From: Mercurialis annua
Taxonomy: Eukaryota > Streptophyta > Magnoliopsida > Malpighiales > Euphorbiaceae
Assembly: GCF_937616625.2 (NCBI RefSeq)
Contig: NC_065571.1
Location: forward strand, 17,610,501 to 17,674,500
Length of the DNA: 64,000 nucleotides
Direction: 5' to 3'
Below the pieces are notes generated by a model. It saw nothing but the letters and a program-made list of their open reading frames with translations, did not search any database and had not been told where the DNA came from. Below are positions 56,744 through 64,000 of the stretch, piece after piece (position 1 is the first letter of the stretch; every line of letters starts with the position of its first letter). The translations under genes were made by a program, and so were the position numbers.

Positions 56744-59700
56744 ATGGCGAATAGGCCGATGTTAGCCGGCATGGAAGTCCCAATCACCGGCACCGATTCC
56801 GTCAAATGGCTCCAGCTCTCCGTTCCCGACAGTCATTTATCTACCTTCTCCGCAACTTCACCGCCTTTGACCTATCCCGCTAGAGACTGTGCTTCCTGCT
56901 CCGTAATTGGAGACCCGCCCGTCTATGTTATTTGGTATTTTTTTCACTATCCACTTATCAGAAGCAAGCACATCTGAATTTCAGTTAACTAATTAACTAG
57001 ATATATAATTGCCTGCAGGAGGATCCACAAGAATTTACCAAATGCTATTGAGTTGCTTGAACTTTCTACTGATAAAGAATCCCCGACAATTGGTCTCCGT
57101 ATCAACTTTTTTGATCCGCTTTATACTTTCGCTTTTATTTGCGGGAACCAGGTTTGCTCTAACGTGTATTTTAAATGTAGAAATTGTGCTCATTTTGAAT
57201 TACTGTGTATTTTTAATCATTTAAATGAATGGTGTATTGCAGTTTGGTCCACCAGCATATCCCTATCTGCTTTATGCATTGACTGTCGCTGGAGTTGCTT
57301 ACGTTTTCAAGCTAAAGAATGTTTCTAATTATACTTCCAGCTTGGTGTTCCAGCCCGATGAAGTTATAGAAATTAATTTGCACAGTTATTTTGATTGTTC
57401 TACGATAACTAGTGTAGCTGCCACTATTGGATGCCTTGCTATTGGAAGAAATGATGGATCGATTGCTTGTTTCCAACTTGGTTCAGTTGATCAAAGTGCT
57501 CCTGGTATGTTGCCCGTCTTTATATGGTTTCTTCTGTTTTCTTTTTCTTTAGTAATATTCTGCTGCCAAAAATCTTGTATAACATTTTGTGATATTATGC
57601 TCTTCTGGGTGATAAGTCTTGATATAGCAGAGAAAAACCAATGATCAATGAGCTTATGGTAAGATAAAAGGCTATCACCGCAAAAGCCAAAGGACCAGTA
57701 GTAATATGTAGCAACTAATGTAGTCTTGTTTTATAGTTTGGTTTTTGGGTGGAGTGGGGAATTTGGATAGAAAAAAATTGTTCATGTAGCTTCTTCATGG
57801 GAGCATGTCATGGGGGCTTCGGGAAGGCTGTCTGAGTGATATTCAGCTTGATTGGAGGGCATCAACTGTAAACTTGGTGCTTCTAAATGTTTTTTAGTCA
57901 TTATTCTTTTGAAGGAGGATATCTTATGCTCTATTTTCTAGCAGCCTTTTAAAAGATTTTTTTTATTGAAATATTCTGGCTGCTTTTTTAGCTATTTGAC
58001 TGTGGAAATATGGGGCCTCAAATTGTTTTACTTCAATCTACAAGGAAAGTATCAGAGTTGCATTTTGCTTCTGTTAAGGATAATCTTGTTTCCCCTCTTG
58101 TTTTTGCCCTTAGGTTTTATGTATGAGCTGCGAGATGATTTGGGCATCAATCGTTTATGGGGCTTCATGTCAAGGTACTAATTTATGTTATTTAACTGTT
58201 ATAGTAGGATGTTTTTACTTTGTTACTTCCTACCAAATGCCAAACAAATTAAGAGAGAGGACACAAAACTTCATTTACCTTTTGGTATAGATAATCACTT
58301 AAGCAGTAGAAACAAACCTAGGTTTGCAGAGTTCTCTTTATTTGTTGATTTTTAAGACAAGTTGACAACTAGATTATGAAGGGACGTTCTACTAGATGTT
58401 GAGTTCCCTTAACTGGTGAATAAGTGTACAGGTGGGCCATACATTAGCTTTTTCAGATCAAAGTTGAGATTCTTTGTTTTTGGGTAGTGCTGGCCCTGAA
58501 ATAACTTTGGTCATCTTCATAACCTTTTGAAAACATTTGAACCAAAAATGTTGTTAGATTTTTCCAAAATACGATATCTATAGTTGCTTATAAATGAGAT
58601 GAATAGTTGATCAGACACTTTGTTATAATTCTTAACATAATTCTAAATCATTGTTGAAGTTATTGTAATGCTTTTAAATGCTTGATTTGCAAAATCTTAA
58701 TGCAAAAATAAATAATCATAAAGGCCTTAAAAATTAAATTATATCATGATCATGACATTATTTTGTTTGTTGATCATGTTCAAAACAACTGTGGATTGCT
58801 GGGCTTCATTCAGGAGCAGTTAAAATTTTACGAGAAAAGTATTTTTGTGTAATCAGCAAAAGGGATTTCAGTTTACAAATTCCACTAACAGTTTCCACAC
58901 TTACAAAAAATGCTACTATTTGTTACTCCCTCCGGTCTTTAATATTTGTCGAATTTGACTATTTCATATAGATTCAGAAAGTAATAAATATGTCTTGATT
59001 TCTGTACACTTTTACTAAATTGTCCTTATTAATTAATACTATCTTTAAATTTGACTATTCTTTTTAGTCTCACTAAGTTATTTATTGTTAGGGATAAACT
59101 TGGAAAAATAGCAATATATGCTATCTTGATATTCTAAATTGACAAGTATTATGGACCAATTTTTTTTCTCAAATGTGACAAATATTATGGACCGGAGTGA
59201 GTATAATTATGATGACAATCTAAAACCTCTTGAATGTATTATTAGTTTTCTTAGTTGGTTCGAAATGGTAGTTGCTCTGTTAACAATTTTTATCTTCCAA
59301 GTCTTAGTGCAATGAGATGACGTTTTTCATGAGCATCCCATGCAGGAGTAGGGTGGCAGGGGCTGTTCAAGACTTGGTAGTACATGAGTTCTGTGGACAA
59401 AAGCTTTTGTTTGGGCTTTACTCTGATGGAATGTTGAAGGTATGGGATCTGTCCGGTCGTGGCAAGATCTTCAATCACACCATAGGCTCACCAAATTCAG
59501 AAGGCAATATTTTTAACTTTATCTCTTTTTTTTAATTTTTAAAATCTGTATGATAATTTATACAGCCGAACTTCGTTTTCTGAGTGCTTATAACTATTTA
59601 TTTATGGAAATATCATGTTACTTTGCCATTCAATGCCTCAACAATAAGCTTTCGATAGGAGGTTTGGGGTTCTTTCAGAAACATTACGAGAATGGATTGA

Positions 59701-62700
59701 TTTCGACTAATAAAGTTCAATTGAATGTGAGATGAGTTAGAACAGATAAACATCAGTTTGAGATCTCACATCTCTTTCTGAAAATTTCTTAGGCTTAACT
59801 TGCCACCCTAAAATTATGTACTTATCACTGCAAGCCTTTTTTGCTTTGACCATCATATATTGGAAGTGAACAGTGTAATTAGCTGTATTTTTTTAGTAAC
59901 TAACAGTACGTTTGTTTGGTTCTTTACTCTGTTATCCATGGATGTAATTTCTTTTTCTGTAGTTGTAAGTTTCAGTGGACTGGAAAGGATTCTAAGTAGT
60001 AAAGAGTTAATTAGTTTCTTTTAAGATGTATTTTTATTAGTAATGGAGGATATCTTATGTTATTCGTTTTTTTCCTTTTAAATTTTCTCTTTTACATGGT
60101 ACAGCCTCTTGGAGGCTTGTTTCCACAGTTTACTCTACTCATTTAAAACTTTAGGGAGAAAAGCTATTCTGAAACAATTTCCCTTGCTTGGTATCATCTA
60201 AAGGATTGCCGAATGCACCACTTATTAGTATTACTGCTTGGTCAAGTTAATATTCTCTGAGGATAGGGTTTATAAAATTTGTTATGTTCCGTGTCTTATT
60301 TTTCTATCTATGTTGTACTTTCAGGTGCAACATATGTAAGGTTATGTGTGGGTGAAGCTGCAAAGGATTCAAGCTTAATTCCCTTGGCTGTCTTGTATGG
60401 TCACAATATGGTATTTTTTACTGAACTATAGTTGCACTATGGTATTTTCTTTGAATTATGAACATTTATGGTATTTGTATTTAAACTAAAGTGATGATCC
60501 TTAAATCATTTTATACAATTTTTTTTTAATTTTTTTAAAGTTTGTTATGAATTCTATGTAGCTGTTTCAGCTGTTCCTTTGTATCTCATGTATACTAAGT
60601 TTATATTTGTTTGCTTCTTCCTTTTGGAGGATCCTAGTTTTTTTTCTAGTAAGTTAAAATTTTGAATGTGCCTTTCGTCAAAGTTTATTTTTACCGTCTG
60701 ACCTTTAGATCGGAGAACAAAGCATAATGCATCTATATATACTCGTGTTTGGGTTAATGCTTATTAACAGTGTCCTTATTTAGTAAATTCGTGAATTTGA
60801 TAAACTATCCTCTAATTTCAAAAGATTTACAACTTAAGTATTAAAGTATGGATGTAGTTTGTATCCAATTGTTTTGGGTCTTTTTCTCAATTCATTGTTG
60901 TCTAGATTTGTATAAATTATATGTTTTGATTGATCAAATCTGTGCACTTGATTTAGTGCAGATTGTTGCCTTTAGATTATTATGCACTTTGATTAGATTT
61001 GATTGTAATTTTCTGTGTCTCTGTCTATAATAAGCTGAAATAACAGTAATCACAAAATCACACTAGGTATTAAAATTGATGTTTCTAATACCTGACCTGT
61101 TTTTCTTGTGCATGTTTCACTAGTTAGTATTTGATCTAAACCTGCATTTTTCTGTGCTATGGCTGTATTGATTAACTTCTTGCCAAATTGTGAAGGAAGA
61201 TAGCATGCCGATGATCCACATTCTAAGACTCCACTGTGTTTTTGGGGACAGGATCAGTTTGTCAGTGGAGTCTCCAATGCAAAGTATTCCCCTTCAGGAG
61301 GTTGCTATTACTTATTTGATTGTTTTAATGCATTGATTTACTCAACTTAATACTTGATTAATTACTCTTTCTGCTACTGCTCTGGTTTTCAGGGGGAATT
61401 CATTGACTTCAAACTTGCTTCAGATAAACTATGGATATTGAAGGACAATGGATTAGTGTTTCATAATTTATTTCATACAAATGAGAATGAGTGAGTTTAC
61501 TCCGTGCAATAATTTTATATCAGAATATGATTTTGCATTATTCTCAATATTAGCCAGCCTAGTGCGTTAGTGCTATAAATTAGGTGACCTTAATCAAATG
61601 CACGCCTTATTATCAAGGAAATGCATCTGTTGTACCTTAAATGGTCTTCATTTCCAAATGTCTAAGGATAATCTGACAATGCGAGCACCTTACATGAAGT
61701 AATGCATGGCATAAAACAAATTGTTACGGTTAAGGTTTAAGGGATGTGGTGGCTGGAAAATGATAGAGCAGAGGGAAGTAAGGAGTGTTGGAAAGGGAAA
61801 ACGGAAAGATGATAGGAAAGGATAATATGGCAGAAGAAGAATTCTTCGTTTTGGTTTTTATGGTTTTTATTAGGAAGAAAGAAGGAGAAAGTAGTGCTAT
61901 TTCTTTAATTATTTATGATTCTTATTGATAAACTATTTTGTTACATTCGTTGGAGCGCTTTTTTGACAATCTTGAGATTCGGTCAAAATTTGGGTTTAAT
62001 AGGGTCATAAATAAAATTTCAATCATACTTTCGGTTATAGCTTAATTTTTCGCAGTCACCCACTTGTTCTTAGAAGTATTTGTCATGCTCGACTTTAAGC
62101 CTATATATCTCTTACAATCCAGATTTCTCATATGCGGCATGTTACTATGCTTGATTTCAGTTTGTTGGTGTAAATGTCTAATTAAAGTTTTCACATGGTA
62201 GGAAGGAAGCCAGGTGCTATGCTTTGCAAGAAGAATTTGTTGCTGAACAACTATTTCAAAATTCTGCACTTTCTTCAGATGATCTTCTTTCGATTATTTA
62301 TTCCACATTCTCGTATTCAAAGGTGATGTTACTATTATGTTTACAGCTCTGTTTTAGTTAAACTATGATGATGGGTAATGTTGGGACTTGGGAGTCCTAT
62401 TCTAGTATTGATAATGTAGATGCCATAATGCACTATTTTCCTTGCACAATATTTATATACCAAAAGGGCAAATGAAAAAGGCAGGAAAAAGCTCTTATGT
62501 GTTTCATTTTCAAAAAAAAAAAAAAAGGTCGACCCAATAACATGTTTAACTAAACATGTCATGTCTTGTAAACCCTGTTATAAACATGTCGTGTTTAGAA
62601 ACATGAATTGGTAGGTGTACTCAGCATATGCCATTTGTTAGACTGTCAGTAGGTTAATACAAACTTTTGTTTTACCCTCGCACTATGTACAGGAGACCTC

Positions 62701-64000
62701 TAGGTGCTTTACTTTGGGATATTCTATTGCTTTAAATTGTGAAAGAAACCATTTTGAATCGTAGAAGACTGATAATTTATTAATTTTGTGGAGTCTTCTT
62801 GTTCTTCCTATTGTTCTGTAAGGAGATTTAGTAACTGTTAGTTATTGTGTTTTTGCTTTTGAATTACTTTGCATTTATTTTGTTTGCTTAATTGCTTTAA
62901 AAATCACGAACTTCAGTGTGTTTTGCAATTTTAAAGCAAACTTTCAATTTTGGCAATGCTGAACACAACCTTTTGAATTTTTGCAATTTGAAATACTAAG
63001 CAATTTTCCAAATAACAATGTTGATGTGGACGCGGATACAATGTTTATTGCGGTGTCCACACACGGAAATCGATCGGTATTTCGAATTGCAAAAAAAATG
63101 ATAATTTATGTATTAAATTAGCCAAAAATTAATTTTTTTGTTGAAATTACAAAACACGCTAAAGTTCATGATTTTTAAAGCAATTAAGCCTATTTTGTAT
63201 GCTTTAAATTTTGATTCATAGAAGGCTAATAATTATTAATTCTTTAGATTCTTCTTGCTCTGCCTATTGTTATGCAAGTAGATTTTAGTAACTGTAGTTA
63301 GTTATTGTATTTTTTTTCTTTTGAATTACTTTATGTTTTTTTTGTATGCTTTAAATTCTTCTTGTTCACTGTGTGCACTGACCATCTTCCGCAAGTTGTT
63401 ATAGGCTTCTCCTGCTTTTGGTATTGAATCACTCTTGAGCTATATCCCCAGTGCAAATTGTTGCTTGGTTCAAATGTTAATATAAATGTAAAATTTTGCA
63501 GGATCATATTGTGCCATTTGTCTCTTCTATCTTTCTGCGTAGGCTGCTTCATCCTGGAGTATATCATAATTTTATTCTCCGTTCAACTCTACTGGATTAC
63601 AACAGGCATTGGACTGATGCAGAATTCCAGTCCTTGACTGTTGGTGGTCTGAAGAGAGAAGTTTGTTCGCTAATTGAACATGAGGTTTTTCTTTTCTTTT
63701 TTAGTATCTCAGTCATTTTCTAACTTAATGGGTGCAAAGTATGCTTGTGGGTGGGTGCATTAATTTAAATAATTTTGTTCTTCCTTTCTTTATAGCATAG
63801 GGTTCAATTCAGAGGTTGCGAGCCAAACTGATTTTCTATAATTTTCTTGCTAGGCTGTCGGTGAAATTCCAACATCAATGTTTTCTTCATGGAAACATTT
63901 CTGTGCTCGCTATTTTCACAATTGGTGCGCGCAGAATCCACCTTCTGGTTTTTTAGTTCAGTCCTCTGCTGGTGTTATTGGTTTAATAAGAAAGAATTCG
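56744..64000 (+). CDS. NUP160: Nucleoporin NUP160 (SAR1), N-terminal part, 11 exons
   Basis: Large scaffold nucleoporin of the Nup107-160 outer-ring (Y) complex at the nuclear pore, needed for mRNA export; in Arabidopsis it is SAR1, with auxin-signalling phenotypes. Exons: 56744-56934, 57019-57151, 57243-57504, 58114-58174, 59346-59503, 60325-60410, 61196-61300, 61393-61490, 62202-62322, 63502-63684 and 63854-64000. All join in phase to 515 codons; the gene runs off the window on a codon boundary. The protein starts MANRPMLAGMEVPI and shows NUP160 landmarks: ASCSVIGDPP, PYLLYALTVAGVAYVFKL, CYALQEEFVAEQLFQ, VPFVSSIFLRRLL and LLDYNRHWTDAEFQSLTVGGL. This is the N-terminal beta-propeller half of a roughly 1500-residue family. 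Intron 5 uses a GC donor; the other nine use GT-AG. No stop or frameshift is seen, so the gene looks functional. Confidence 0.95.
58926..59201. mobile_element. Stowaway MITE in NUP160 intron 4
   Basis: A 276-bp element with terminal repeats CTCCCTCCGGTCTTTAATAT and, in reverse complement, CTCACTCCGGTCCATAATAT, flanked by TA dinucleotides. This is the standard Stowaway (Tc1/mariner) terminus. Confidence 0.92.
59504..60324 (+). other. NUP160 intron 5, GC-AG type
   Basis: The exon 5 frame ends ...GAAG and the intron begins GCAATA; the acceptor is TTTCAG at 60324. Only this donor keeps the frame into the next conserved exon (ATYVRLCVGE), and no GT lies at a usable position. Confidence 0.75.
62886..63189. 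mobile_element. MITE in NUP160 intron 9
   Basis: About 304 bp with inverted ends GCTTAATTGCTTTAAAAATC (the right end differs by a few bases over about 42 bp). TATTTTGT occurs just outside both ends, suggesting an 8-9-bp target duplication (hAT or Mutator-like). Confidence 0.7.

Noticed and set aside
57225..57644. 139-codon ORF as a standalone gene
   Set aside because: It is NUP160 exon 3 read through its flanking introns.
61731..61990. Possible extra exon in NUP160 intron 8
   Set aside because: No frame joins in phase with conserved neighbours; exons 8 and 9 already join directly within a conserved block.

Overview
This window is nuclear DNA of a flowering plant, most likely a eudicot. At its right end is an intron-rich housekeeping gene closely resembling plant NUP160/SAR1. 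The rest is AT-rich intergenic DNA filled with nested LTR retrotransposons of typical plant lineages (Tat/Ogre-like, Tekay-like chromovirus, Athila, Ty1/copia) and plant-type MITEs. I recognise no rRNA, tRNA or CRISPR sequence, and nothing resembling a bacterial operon.

Left block (1-18634): an old plus-strand Tat-lineage Ty3/gypsy element is the substrate. Its gag, protease, RT, two RNase H modules and integrase survive as broken frames at 7298-11118 and 15524-16905, followed by an antisense, apparently spliced extra gene at 17320-18509. A Tekay-like element entered it: its internal DNA fills 1-2586 and its 3' LTR lies at 2587-7297. That LTR was itself split by a solo LTR (3731-5968, target duplication CTATG). 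A third, 4.4-kb solo LTR (11119-15523, duplication AATGA) cut the Tat element between RNase H and integrase.

Middle block (18635-31250): AT-rich host DNA with a Tourist-like MITE (19046-19669), then a structurally complete minus-strand Tekay-like chromovirus at 20842-31128 (duplication GCAAC, initiator-Met primer site, polypurine tract, chromodomain). Its gag-pol carries two stops, and its 5' LTR has lost about 0.8 kb by short-homology deletions.

Right block (31250-54900): a large minus-strand Athila element (31547-54377) sits inside an AT-rich, probably Mutator-like repeat. Athila carries a broken gag-pol, an acidic ORF and an env-position ORF. A CACTA element (37482-39721) interrupts the acidic ORF and itself contains a hAT-type MITE (38103-38426). 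An almost pristine Ty1/copia element (47345-53256), with an uninterrupted 1312-codon gag-pol, sits in the Athila 5' LTR.

Gene (56744-64000, continuing beyond the window): the first 11 coding exons (515 codons) of a nucleoporin NUP160 gene on the plus strand, with a Stowaway MITE in intron 4, a likely GC-AG intron 5, and a MITE between duplicated segments in intron 9.

The most interesting signal is a 36-37-nt LTR module, a 19-20-nt stem-loop directly followed by a 17-nt near-palindrome. It occurs in four otherwise diverged LTRs with compensatory base changes, which suggests a conserved nucleic-acid structure.
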